Source of the DNA: Primula veris
Lineage: Eukaryota; Streptophyta; Magnoliopsida; Ericales; Primulaceae
DNA: 64,000 nt
Assembly (NCBI GenBank): GCA_963682055.1
Contig: OY821742.1
Coordinates: forward strand, 24,492,560-24,556,559
Direction of reading: 5' to 3'
Part shown: piece by piece, positions 1 to 11,357 of the stretch
Layout: each line of letters starts with the position of its first letter
How positions within the stretch are numbered: the first letter of the stretch is position 1
Translations under genes and position numbers: made by a program
Notes under the pieces: generated by a model
Database searches by the model: none
What the model was told of the DNA's origin: nothing
Seen by the model: only the letters and a program-made list of their open reading frames with translations

Positions 1-636
1 GATTTTATCTCTAAAAAATACTATCTTATATGTTCCTTGTTTTAGGAAAAGTCTAACTCCTATTTCCAAGCTAGTAATTAACAGATATTAACTTATGAAG
101 ATTGAGGTCAATCCCATGCTGAAGTATCTCGTGCAATATGGAAAGATTGAAGTCAATCAAAAGAGTCAAAAGAAATCATCAAGATCTTGAAGAAAGAAGA
201 TTGTTTTTACTCCTATAAATAGTTGATAACTATGCTTGTAAAAAAGGTGTTCTAAATTATAAAGAATTCATTCTTGAAAGAATACACCGTGAGCTTTTAA
301 ATGGAAAACAATGGTGGGATGCCATTGATATTTTGAGTGATAGTTATAAGGTAGGTGAAATATAGAGATAGGCAGAAAAACCTAGAGTGAGTCTGAGAGT
401 TTTTCATTAAGACTTAAATCCTATATTGTAACCTTTTATAATATCATAATTTGGGTGAGTACCACGGAGATGTAGCCGAGTTGGGTGAACTCCGTTGTTA
501 AATGTGCATGTGATTTAATTCAAGTACATTTAACTTTACTGTTCGGTCCAGCATTATACTTAGGTTCCAAGTGTGGTTGTAACTACACTTGTAACCTAAC
601 TACATAACAGCAACTAGAACAGCGGATAAGAATTTC
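1..636. other. Left-edge repeat sequence, possible LTR tail
   Basis: No coding region is supported here. A TATA-like CTATAAATAG lies near 213-222, followed by sequence that reads like the R/U5 part of a plant LTR. No LTR edge or target duplication could be placed, so the assignment is tentative. The right limit is where recognisable reverse-transcriptase coding of the neighbouring Copia relic begins. Confidence 0.3.
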
Positions 637-1425
637 AGATATATCTGGGCGAGTGAATGCTAAATAATTTAAAGCTCCAATTGTGCTACGATAAAGAGTA
701 GGATCATCAAATAATGACCCATCTGTTGTCGTGACCGTGACAGAAGATGACATCGGGGTTGAAATTGGTTTAGTAGCCAACATTCCTGTGTGTTGTAATA
801 ATTGTGTGATGTACCGTTGTTGGGTAAGATATATGGTGTCATGTTCACGGAGAACTTCAACTCCAAGAAAGTAGTGCAACTGTCTAAGGTCTTTATCAGC
901 AAAGTTTACACTAAGAGCCTTAATGAGAGAGTCAATAAGAGATGAACTGGACCCGATAATAATAATATCATCAACATATATGAGAATGAATAGACAACCC
1001 ATTTTTGATCGATTGATGAAAAACACGTATCAGCTCGAGAATTATAAAACCCAAGTGATAGTAGTTTAGCACTTAGGCGAGAAAACCATGCCCGGGGGGC
1101 TTGCTTAAGTCCATATAATGATTTCTTCAAACGACAAAAATGATGGGATACTGAGGATGAACAAATCCTGGTGGTTGCTGCATGAATACGGTTTCGGATA
1201 AAAACAGATGCAAAAATGCATTAGAAATATCAATTTGTTTTATAAGCCATTTGCAAGATACTGAATAAGAAAGTATTAAACGAATTGTCATGTGTTTAAT
1301 GACAGGGCTAAAGGTCTCCTCATAGTCTACACCGTGTTGTTGGGGAAACCCTTTTGTAACTACCCGTGCCTTATATCGTTCAATCTTTCCATTTGGCTTG
1401 TGTTTAATGTGAAATACCCATTTAC

Positions 1426-2693
1426 TGTTAGAATGATATACTAAAAGACATGATCTATTGTTGATTTTTACTATTTATTTATTAACAATGAATAATTTAT
1501 TTGAGAATAGTTTTGAGCAATCTTGTACATGCTATTTATATATACATGTGTCTTTATTTTTTATAGTAAGTGATTTGGTGTGTAGAGTACGACTTACACG
1601 GAAGATCAAATCACTGGTTCTAACAGAATATATATATATATTTTTATCGTTCACAACTTTAGATGGAGTGAACAACCATCGGTATAGTTGTAACACAGAG
1701 TTTTAGTGGGTCTGTCTTGACTACATGGAACAGTTAAGTTTCGACTCTTTGTGCTAGTATACTTAGAGTATATTGAACAGGACAAAGTGATATTATTTTA
1801 TGGTACTGACCAGAATAAAATAATTATACCTAAAAAATTATTATGATTACTTAGACTCTTAATCCATAGATTATTTTCAATACACATATTTATAATATAT
1901 ACTACTTTGATTTGCAATGAGTGAGATTTGTTGCGGTCAACAAACCCGTACATTGGGCAGTGATATTATTTATATGGTGTGTGTCTATATTCGAAGGAAT
2001 TCACGTCCCTTAACAAGGATTGATGATATCCCCTCAATAAGCTTATAAGTTTTGTTTGTGTCAAATCTTGCAAGGGGATTTTATATCCGACACAACAAAT
2101 AAGTTAAGTGGAAAGGTCGAGAAAATAATATGCCGAGTAAAATAATTTTCAGTAATTTATTTACTTAGTGGATATCTGTGATCTTAACGTGAGAAGAAAA
2201 TTAAGTATTTAATAATATGCTCTCACATATTATTTGATAAGGAATTAGAGTGCAATTATATTCTCTAGTGGAAATGAATATAATTTACCGATTGAATATC
2301 CTAAGATTGGTAAAGTATTAATTAGATAATATTATATTAATCTTGTTAATAAGATTATATAATATTTATTAATTAAGTACTAATATAAATAGGGTTAGAG
2401 TTCTAGTTAAGGTAGAAGTCTTTTCCTTCTTGTGCACTAGATCCCTGTTGTAGCCTATATATATTGTTCATATGTTAAGAAACAGAAACAACCTTCATAA
2501 TTAGGATTATCGAACAGTTTTTGAGAGTTCACCTCTCGAAGAGCAATAAGTATAATAGGAATACAACAGAAGATCAAGTGTGATCTAACTCTACCCGTGA
2601 GGTATTTCTGTATCGTTTTTATAAAATTCATATACACTATAATCAGGATCCAAGGCCAGTTTTTCCGCTGCAAAATAAAGCGTGTTTCTAACA
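1426..2693. mobile_element. Solo LTR inserted in Copia-1 reverse transcriptase
   Basis: A 1,268-bp block begins TGTTAGAA and ends TTCTAACA, an 8-bp terminal inverted repeat with TG/CA ends. It is flanked by perfect 5-bp direct repeats TTTAC (1421-1425 and 2694-2698). The Copia-1 reverse-transcriptase reading frame stops at one side and resumes in phase on the other, so this is a clean insertion. No internal retroelement coding remains, as expected for a solo LTR left by LTR-LTR recombination. A diverged relative of the same LTR lies at 6213 onward; both share the block GTGTGTAGAGTACGACTTAC. Confidence 0.88.
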
Positions 2694-3838
2694 TTTACAT
2701 CTAACCACGGAATTATGGATGGGATGTGGTTCCAATGTCCATGTTCCATTGCGCATGAGAGCATCAAATTCCTCATTCATTGCCTTGCGCCATTCCGGTT
2801 GGCGAATTGCTTGGGAGTAGCAAGTTGGTTCTGTATTGTTTTTTGCACAAGTGGCCATAAGAGCTCGTGGCATAGGATACCGTATTGTCCCATCCGTGAA
2901 TACCTTTTGCTGGATAATATTGTCACGTACTAGTGTTCTCATTGGGTGTTGAGACTCCGTCACAGGAAATGCTTCGGAATCGAGTGCTTTTGGCAGGCCC
3001 GGGTTTAAGAAGATTCGACTTTGTGGTGGTGATGGGTGTATATGAATAACTGTTATGCTGCTGGAATGGGTGTAAGTTGACTTTTAGTAGTTAGGCATGT
3101 CACTGCATGTGTTGTTTGGCTCAGAGATATTTGAAGGAATATGTTCGACTGAACTCGATATTCTAGGCTCGGTTAAGCTGGATAGGTTTGGTGGAGTTGG
3201 GGTGGTCTGGTTTGGGTGAGTTTGGCTGTGTTGGATAGATTCGGTTAAAATTGATCGCTTCAGAAGGATTAAGCTATTAGAATGATTATTATGTATGGTT
3301 TTAACTTGTATTTTTGTTGGTATTGGTATACTGGGAGTAGGAGATGCAGTGTGTAACTTTTGCTTATTTGTGAAAGGAAAAAGATGCTCATCAAAAACCA
3401 CATGTCGAGAAATATATAATCGTTTTGTGTCAAGATTGAGACAGGGATACCCATGATGAGATGGGCTATAACCGAGAAATACACACATTTTTGAGCAAAA
3501 ATTTATTTTGAAACGGTTGTAAGGTCGAAGATATGGCCAACATGCACAACCAAAGGTTCTTAAAAAGTTATAATTAGGTACTTTGGAGAATAATTTTTGA
3601 AATGGGTAAATATTGTGAAGTACCAGTGTAGGTAAACGATTTAAGATAAAACATGATGTATTGAATGCATCCTCCCAATACGACATTGGTGCGGATGATT
3701 CGGTTAAAAGAGCTAGACCGGTTTCAACTACATGTCTATGTTTTCTTTTGATTATTCCATTTTGTTGGTGAGTATGAGAGCAAGGGTGTCGATGTAAAAT
3801 ACCGTTGGCATGAAAATAGTTTGTAAAAGAACGAAATA

Positions 3839-3863
<25 letters not shown>
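3839..3863. repeat. Poly-C run (25 nt) in Copia-1 integrase
   Basis: Twenty-five consecutive C on the plus strand (G on the coding strand) lie just after the integrase LQTD motif, where family members normally have a short glycine-containing acidic motif before FRSF. The run replaces or expands that site and shifts the reading frame. Confidence 0.95.
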
Positions 3864-3870
<7 letters not shown>

Positions 3871-5748
3871 AATCGGTTTGTAAGACTTTTATATTACGAT
3901 TAAGTTGATGCTCAATTTGTTTTTGGAATTTTAAGAAAGTTGGAAAGGCATCAGATTTTAATGTTAATGGATAAATCCATGTGTAATGTGAAAAATTATC
4001 AACAATCGACAAGAAATATCGTTTTCCATTATTAGACAAATAAGGGGACGGTCCCCATAGATCAAGAAATAACAAATCTAACAGAAATAACAAAGTAGAC
4101 TCAGAAAGTTTAAAAGGGAGCTGTTTGCTGTTTGCTTTTTGCCCTTTGACATGGGTCACAAACATGACTTATTTTTTGATGAACAAAAGGTAGTGAATAC
4201 TTATGAACTACTGACTCAATTTTTGGAAGCGCACAATGAGCAAGACGAGAGTGCACACGTTCAACGGAACACGAACACCATAAAGAGCAGTGGGTTGTTT
4301 GGCGGTAGTTGGTTTGAATGGGTACAAGCCTGCCTCAAATTTTCCTCGATGTAGTATCTCCCCCGTGACTTCGTCCTTCACACAAAAATAAGAAGCATGA
4401 AATTCTACGTAAACAACATTATCATTTGTAAACTTGCTGATAGATATAAGATTTTTGCATTTATGAGGAACTCTCAAAATATTTGGTAATTTAAATTTTT
4501 TAGATGGAGTAGATATAATACTATTGCCGCTCTGAGTGATTGATAAACCTGTACCGTCACCAACTTGCAATTGTTCTATCCTGTTATATTGTTCTGTATT
4601 AAGATTGAGATTTTTCATGTCCGCAGTTATATGATGAGTTGCACCTGAATCGTGATACCAAATGTCAACAGTTGGGTATGAACTTGGACTTGCAGTAAAG
4701 GTAGATGGTTGCGAAGGCGCCCCCTGAAATGAATGGTCAAAACGCATTGGGCATTGTTGGACAAGATGCCCAAATTCATGACAAAGTTGACATCGAGGGT
4801 TGTAGTTATTTGAGTAGTTTCCATGTCCACGATTGCGACCTCCTCGATTACCTCAGAAAGAGCCACGACTAGAGTTTCTATTATAGCTATGTTGGAATCT
4901 CCCATTACCTTCTTGGGGACAAGACGATGAAGTATTTGGGTTGCGAGTTGCAAAATTAGCAACTGGGTTTTCAATAGGAGCAAGATTTTTTTCAATCAGA
5001 TTTTCTTTACGTTTGAGTAATTCATAAACCATAGTTATTGGTGGAGGATTTACCAACGTATGAATGGAGGTTATAAGAGAATCATATGAAGAGTCAAGCC
5101 CAGCCAGAAGAAATGCTAGGTGATTCGACTCTCGCAGTGGTTCTCCGATTGAAACAAGCTTAGTGGCAAACTTTTTGACACGAAGATAGTATGTGTCAAT
5201 GGAGTCGCTTCCTTTCCTTATCGACGATAATTCATATTTCAATTGTGCAGAACTAGCACGGGTAGTTGCACCAAATAGTTCTGCAAGAATTTCCCAAACT
5301 TCTTGAGAAGTGTATTCTCCAACGACGTGTACAAGAAGGTCCTCCGAAAGAGAGGAGATAATAGCACTCAAGATCGATTGATTTTGCTGAACCTAAAGAG
5401 CATGAGATGGGTTTGTCTGAGTTTCTACCAACGTCGATGATGACATGGCTACATCGATAAGGGCTGGTGGGCATGGTTGAGTACCATCAACAAAGCCGAA
5501 CAAGTTCTGTCACTTTAGATATGGGATGAGTTGTGTTTTCCATAGTAAATAGTTCTCGTGGGTGAGCTTAATAGTGACAGAGTGATGTAGTTTAACAAAG
5601 GCATAGGATATTGGTGTTGTTTGAATGGGTTCTTCTACGGTCAGCGGAATGACAGTTGTGTTGTTAGTTGTGGTGTCATTGGTGACCATTTTAATAGCTA
5701 GAGATCAGGAAAAATAAAGGGGGAAAAAAATTAGACGTTTGTCAATTT

Positions 5749-5761
5749 GCTCTTGATACCA
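5749..5761 (-). other. Primer-binding site of Copia-1
   Basis: On the minus strand the bases read TGGTATCAAGAGC, one base longer than the classical plant Copia primer site TGGTATCAGAGC that pairs with initiator tRNA-Met. It directly follows the LTR end TTCTAACA and precedes the Gag start, fixing the element's orientation. Confidence 0.8.
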
Positions 5762-5888
5762 TGTTAGAATAAATATAGGTATAACCGTATAGTAGGAGAA
5801 ACTTAAGCTTTGTTCCACACTTTCAAATTATACATAGATGTCACATTATATACTAGTTACAAGATAAGTAACTCAATGGTAAATAACA
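5762..5888 (-). mobile_element. Probable 5' LTR of Copia-1 (127 bp)
   Basis: The inner edge is set by the primer site. The outer edge is inferred from the first matching terminus: on plus the block starts TGTTAGAATA and ends AAATAACA, giving TGTTA/TAACA ends. A 127-bp LTR is short but within the range of some plant Copia lineages. The second LTR is missing, so the outer edge cannot be confirmed from within the window. Confidence 0.5.
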
Positions 5889-6212
5889 GCAAAGTCTAAT
5901 GTGAACTGTTTGGCTGCTATTGTTGAAAACCTGAAATAGGTTTGTTGTTCTTAGTCTAGCTAAGATGACATTGTCGGTAGGCTTGTATAAACATTGACTA
6001 GCAATGATTTACAATGGTTTGACTTCATCTTCACTTACAGTCAGGACCATCTATACTGATTCTTATATCTTCATGTTATCACTTCACTTTCAGAATAGAC
6101 CATGTTTGTTGGTCATGTTAATTTATGTTTGCGTTTGTTGATAAGTCGGGTGGATTAGAGTGATAGAATGAAATTGTAAAGTTTCACATGAAGGACCTTC
6201 CTGTGACCTGAT
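5889..6212. other. Unassigned spacer
   Basis: About 320 bp without coding potential or recognisable repeats, lying between the Copia-1 LTR and the next LTR-like fragment. It could be older host sequence or an outer part of the Copia-1 LTR if that LTR is longer than proposed. Confidence 0.4.
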
Positions 6213-6975
6213 TGTTAGAAAATACGATTAAAATACATGTTGTTTTTGTTTTAATATTTTTTTATCAGACTTTGTTACATTTTTATGAAATTTTATATTG
6301 ACAACCTGTTATTTGTTTTATTTATTAATGCGTAAATAGATGTCTAATATTATAATTCGTAGATAATCTAGTGTGTAGAGTACGACTTACATATGGAAGA
6401 TTAGACTGTCTGTTCTTATATAATATAAGTAAATTGTTTACAAGTTTAGATGAAAATGGACATACCATCGATATAGTTATAGTGTATAATTTTAGTAGGT
6501 ATATCTTGAATACAGGGAATGAAGTATTCCAACTTATATGCTAGTGCACTTTGAGTGTTTTAAACAGGATCTCAACAAAACAATTATTTTTGTGCTGACT
6601 AGATAAAATAATTAACGTCTTGTGGTAATAGAATTTGTTTAAACTCTTAATTTTGATTTTATTAGTTAAACATTTACGAAAAATGATAATCGTTTTAATT
6701 CAAACCATGCATGTGAATTTATTAATCCGATACATTAATTAAGTTAAATGTTATTTATTAAGGATAAAATATTATTACTAAATATAAATTGTCGGTGATT
6801 TAAATTGGTAAATGTGTATCTGTTTAATCTTAACGTAGGGTTGATTTAAAAATAATGACATGGAACGAATTATCTTATAGAATATTCGGAATATAGGAGA
6901 GAGATTTCAGTTAGAGTTTTTTTAGTGAAATGTACTATAATTATCTTATGACATGGAACAATTGCAAATTATTTA
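6213..6975. mobile_element. Diverged LTR fragment related to the solo LTR
   Basis: It starts TGTTAGAAAATACG and shares, in the same order, several blocks with the solo LTR at 1426-2693: GTGTGTAGAGTACGACTTAC, a CCATCGATATAGTTATA-type block, a TGCTAGT block and a TGACTAGATAAAATAATTA-type block. Similarity fades before the T-rich tract, so this copy lacks its right end. No duplicate target site was found. Confidence 0.6.
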
Positions 6976-7345
6976 AAACTTTTTTTACATTTTTTTGACT
7001 TTCCGGATTTTTTCGACTTTTTCGAATTTTTTTATTTTATTTTTGTGATTTTGGATTTTTTGATTTTTCTTGGTTTTTTTAATAATTTTTTTTTATTGTT
7101 TTTCAGGTTTTTTACGGGTTTCCGACTTTTTTGAACGTTTTTTCATTATTTTTTATTTTTTTTACCGATTTTGGGTTTTTTCGGATTCTCGGTTTTTTTT
7201 AAATTTTTTTTGTTTTTTTGTCTTTTTAGATTTTTCTTTTTTTTATCATTTTTTCGTCATTTTTTTTCGGTTTTCTTATTTTTTTTAAGGTTTTTTCAAA
7301 AAATTTTTAGTATTTTTATTTTTTTTTAGTTTATTTTTTAAAAAA
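6976..7345. repeat. T-rich low-complexity tract
   Basis: Long T runs are broken by short GGTTTTTT, CGGATTTTTT and GATTTTT words. Open frames here are phenylalanine-rich artefacts of base composition. No gene is supported. Confidence 0.8.
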
Positions 7346-8460
7346 ATCTGATTCTTTTGAATTTATATTAGAACAGACAACAATTAATTTAACGTGTGGA
7401 TGAATTGTGTGCTATTTAAATAGGGGAGTTCTCTTTTGCATAGCCTAAATACTCACCCATATAACATAATTGGGATCCCACGTCTACGTGGACTTTACTT
7501 TTTTTTTTTTTTTTTCCTTCTTTCTTCAGCACGTGTGGCTGCGAAATATTTCTTTTTCTTTTCTTATTCGTCTGTTCTTCTCTTTCTCACAGTTCGTTTT
7601 TACTTTAAAAATATCAAACAATTTCCCAAATTTACCCAAAATCTTCCCCAATTTTATCTCAAAAAAACCCTAACCATCAACCATCAAATTCCTTCATATA
7701 TCAAATTAATATATTTTTTTATCAAATCAACATCACTCTACCACTACAATTATCCTCAATTTTACCCAAAAAAAAAAAAAAAACCTCTCCCAATTTACCC
7801 AAAAAAAAAACCCTAACCATCAACCATCAAACTCCTTCATATATCAAATTAATATATTTTTTTATCAAATCAACATCACTCTACCACTACATTTATCCCC
7901 AATTTTACCCAAAAAAATAAAACCTCCCCCAATTTTACAAAAAATAAACTGTAACCATCAACTACCAAACTACTATCATTTTTTTTCTAAAATCAACATC
8001 ACTCTACCACTACAATTATCAAATAAGTATTTCTTTTTATTATTGAGTTTTAATTTTATGTAAATAGATATAATTATTAATAAGTTATAACATTTATTAA
8101 TTAAAAAAATTGAACTTTTTTTATTGACCTTTAAATATTTATCTTCAAATTTGTTTAATCACAACTAATATTGAGTTCTAATTATATAATGTTATATGTT
8201 GCTCTAATAACACTTGAGTAATGAAAATAACTTAGATAAATGATTAAAAAAAACTTGTTTCGGCATGTACATGTGAACTTGTTTTGTTAGAGACATTTTA
8301 TTATTTTGGAGTTTAGGTTAGTAATTAAGTTGTTGGATTCTTATAATTTTTTGGAAGTTAAACGTATTATCTCATATATTTAAATTTATGTTAAATATGT
8401 TATTGTATCATTTATATTTGATAGTGATATTTGTTAATATATTCAATTGTTTAGGTACCT
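7346..8460. repeat. A/C-rich tandem repeat upstream of MAIN-like gene
   Basis: Between 7665 and 8021 a unit of about 140 bp occurs nearly three times (starts near 7665, 7810 and 7951). Each copy has an ACCATCAACC-type start, an AATCAACATCACTCTACCACTAC block and, in the first two copies, an AATTTTACCC/poly-A end. The rest of the stretch, 8022-8460, is AT-rich and may contain promoter or leader sequence of the following gene; it ends in TTTAG just before the ATG. Confidence 0.75.
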
Positions 8461-10552
8461 ATGGCAGAAAAAATAAAGTTAAATCCAGGTCCCATTGATG
8501 ATACCGTTTTATATGAGCAGAAACATCATATTTGTAATATCATTTGGGGATCAACTTTGTTAGACGAAAAAAAGGACATTCGTAACTATAATCGGTTTCC
8601 GGTAATTGATGATTATAGAGTTTTATATTTGCTAAATGTGGCTGGTTTTTATGGGTTGTATAGTTTGGGATATAAAAAAGTTTATAATCATTTGATAACT
8701 GCATTAATCGAGCGCTGGAGACCAGAGACTAGTACGTTTCATTTTTACGATTGGAGAGTTAACAATGACTCTTCAAGATATAGAGGTATTAGGTGGGGTT
8801 AAAGTGGACGGAAATGCTCTTGTATGTGATGAAAGTGGATTTACAACAACGGCCAAACATGCTTTGGTAACTGATTTATTAGTTATAGTTACACCTGATA
8901 CTTTTACTGATGATGGGATGATTAAATTTAGTTGGTTGTGTTATAAATTTAACCCTCAATCTGTCAACAAGTTTTCATCTGTGGACTATATTATGCGTGT
9001 TACAAGAGTATGTATGTTATTGATTATTGGAAGTCAGTATTTACAAGACGACAAAGGAGTTGGTGTGCCAGTACACTATTTAGCTTATATGAGAGATTTT
9101 GATATATGCGGACAATATAGTTGGGGTTCAGCCATATTAGGATATACATATAGGTCACTAACAAAAGCAGCTCTTATTGACAAAAGAGGCAAATCAAAAA
9201 GGGGGGTGACTGGCGCATTGCAATTGTTGCAATATTGGGCATGGAGTAGATTTAGGTTTATGCGTCCTGAATATTCAGCGGTTGATACACCACCTGAAGG
9301 GTTTCCATCTTATCCCTTTGGACGCAGGTTGATAAGTTTGCTTTTAGTTTTTGTCGTTAAAATTATTGATATGAATTATATGATTAATTTTGCTATTTGG
9401 TTTTGTAAATATTATACAGATTGGCTAGATGTAAGGTGACGTATACAACAGATATCACTTTTCATAGCGTTCGGGTATTTCGTGACTTGCTTGACATGGT
9501 GGGTCATCGTCAGGTAAATATTTTTTCATATTTGTTTGTCCATTTATATATAGAAAATTGTAACCCTCTTTCTCACTATTAATAATTTTTTATTTTTTAC
9601 TATCAGGTCATTTGGGAGCCGTATCCAAAACTGGCTGATTTGCCTGATTGCTCGAAGGCAGGTCAATGTATATGGCATTCAAGCGTCCCTCTTATATGTA
9701 CGGATTTAGTGGAGTATCATAATCCGGAAAGAGTGATGCCACAATTTGGTATGATACAAAAAATACCTCCTCCCACCAAAAACTCTAAAAACTTACGCAC
9801 ACTGAGCCGTAAAGGTCATGCGGACTATAACTGGGTGCAACGTTATCAAGAACACCTTGAGACTTGGAATGCAAGAGCAGAACATGTTCAAACATCCGAA
9901 TTTCATAATGACATCCAAATAGTAAGTGATAACTACATGAGATGGTATAATAGAATCACCAGAAAAAGGATAGGTCCGCCTGTGACGCACCCACAAGAAA
10001 AAGGTGTGCAGCCAGTTGCGGGCGTTATGGAACACATGCTACTTATTTAGCTATTTTTTTTAATTGTTAATATTAATATTTTTTATTTTTATAATTTTGA
10101 TGACTTGAGACTTTAGACCTTAATGACTTCGCACCTTGTGAAAATAAAATATTAATTCAGGAAGTCATTGCTTTTAGTGGTCATTTTTTAAATAGTTTTA
10201 TTAATCAGTATTTTAATGTATTTGTGTTTTGTAGTTTGAAGAATTGGAACAAAATTATGAAAAGGCGGTTCGAAAGGGTAAGACGAGTAAGATAAAAATA
10301 TATTGGAATATGATTCAAGCTGTAGGAAGGAGACCTCCAGTGCTGGACCATGCCAAAATACTGCACCAACAGCCTTCGAACGTCCCACCACATCCACCTT
10401 CGGGTCCGGATTCGGGTCCGACTTACTCTACTAGTGATTATTACATCCCACAGTCGTCATACACATATCCTGAGCAAAATTCACAATGGAGTCCATGGGT
10501 TCAGCCTCAAATGCCTACTTCATCGTTTGCGCATGACATGACAAGCGATTAG
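8461..10552 (+). pseudogene. MAIN-like plant mobile domain protein, frameshifted
   Basis: The protein belongs to the aminotransferase-like plant mobile domain (PMD) family, typified by MAINTENANCE OF MERISTEMS and often found associated with transposons. ATG at 8461 opens with the PMD signature (GPIDDTVL, then VAGFYGLY, LITALIERWRPET). A single-base shift near 8755 moves the frame into TLQDIEVLGGVKVDG. Proposed exons are 8461-9327, 9420-9513, 9607-about 10023 and 10235-10552, with GT/AG signals at the first two introns; the third donor is uncertain (GT at 10024, or the frame ends at 10050). The region near ADLPDCSKAGQCIWHSSVPLICTDLVEYH and NYMRWYNRITRK matches the family's distal part. The last exon is proline-rich and runs into a 63-bp repeat with a TAG at 10550. 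One indel makes it a probable pseudogene. Confidence 0.75.
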
Positions 10553-10735
10553 AGTCCATGGGTTCAGCCTCGACATTCTATTTCATCGTTTGCGCATGAC
10601 ATGACAAGCGATTTTTGTCCAGGGGTTCAGCCTCGACATTCTACTTCATCGTTTGCGCATGACATGACAAGTGATTTTTGTCCATGGGTTCAGCCTCAAA
10701 TGCCTACTTCATCGTTTGCGCATGAACAAGCGATT
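10491..10735 (+). repeat. 63-bp tandem repeat, four copies, at end of MAIN-like gene
   Basis: GTCC(A)(T/G)GGGTTCAGCCTC...TCATCGTTTGCGCATGA recurs with starts at 10491, 10554, 10617 and 10680, an exact 63-bp (21-codon) period. The encoded unit is roughly PWVQPxxxTSSFAHDMTSD. The end of the first copy contains an in-frame TAG; later copies stay open in the same phase until 10909. The last copy is shortened. Confidence 0.9.
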
Positions 10736-11357
10736 TTTTTAATGAGTACCAAACCCCAAACCCCAATGTTTTTCCTGACGAAGGACCGAGCACGGGTTTT
10801 TGAAGTATTTTTATTTAAGAGTATGTTTTTAGTGGTGCATGAGTTAGTAGTGTTGAACGATGTTCTTCTAATCGATTATTTTAATGATAACAAAATTTGT
10901 AAAACATGATAAAAGCTCGGTTTGCGTACTAATCATTTATCTAGCATGTTAAAGGTTTGAAATGATAGATTACGTAAATACGAAGCCATCGGTTCAAGTG
11001 GAACCTCAATCAGACTCAAAACGAACAAGTTACAAGCGTTCGAAGAATAAACGAGAAAACCGAGAAACTGCCAGAATAAAACGACCGATCGTTTTGGAAA
11101 AACAACCGATCGTTTTTGATCCAAATTCTTCCAGTGAGGTCGTCTGAAAAACGACCGATCGAAATGGCCAAAACGACCGATCGTTTTTCGTTTTATATAT
11201 TTTGTACCAAATCATGTGTGACAATTTGGTTTCGTTTTCCCGTTTGTATTTAGCCAAGTAATTAAATAACAATAGCCAAGTAATAAATAGAGACATTAAG
11301 CAAAATTCACGAAATGTGAAATACGTAAAATAGCTAACATTTGTTACAACATTATAA
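10736..11357. repeat. Convergent intergenic region with ACCGATCG motifs
   Basis: This lies between the 3' ends of two facing genes. From about 11082 to 11190 the octamer ACCGATCG occurs four times, usually inside AAAACGACCGATCGTTTT-like near-palindromes. No convincing gene is present. Confidence 0.7.

Larger units (their letters stand above)
637..5689 (-). pseudogene. Copia-1: decayed Ty1/copia gag-pol, 3' truncated
   Basis: This is a minus-strand retrotransposon polyprotein that would supply Gag, protease, integrase and reverse transcriptase for element copying. The likely start is ATG at 5689. In order, I see a Gag (UBN2-like) region down to about 4850, a zinc knuckle CQLCHEFGHLVQQC, a protease motif DSGATHHIT near 4650, integrase from about 4100 to 3400, and reverse transcriptase with [20 protein letters not shown] and YVDD near 1000. 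Coding is broken by nonsense codons in the Gag start region (for example after IPYLK), frameshifts, a poly-C run in integrase and the solo LTR at 1426-2693. Similarity stops after TRPDIS at about 637, so RNase H and the distal LTR are missing. It is non-functional; the Copia assignment is firm, the lineage is not. Confidence 0.9.

Noticed and set aside
1458..1706. 82-codon frame inside the solo LTR
   Set aside because: LTR sequence, AT-rich, no domain.
7070..7816. Phenylalanine-rich open frames
   Set aside because: They arise from the T-rich tract and pyrimidine-rich repeats; no domain or codon structure supports coding.
8461..9439. Explaining the frame change near 8755 as an intron
   Set aside because: No GT/AG pair fits; the frames abut with one extra base and both sides match adjacent parts of the PMD domain.
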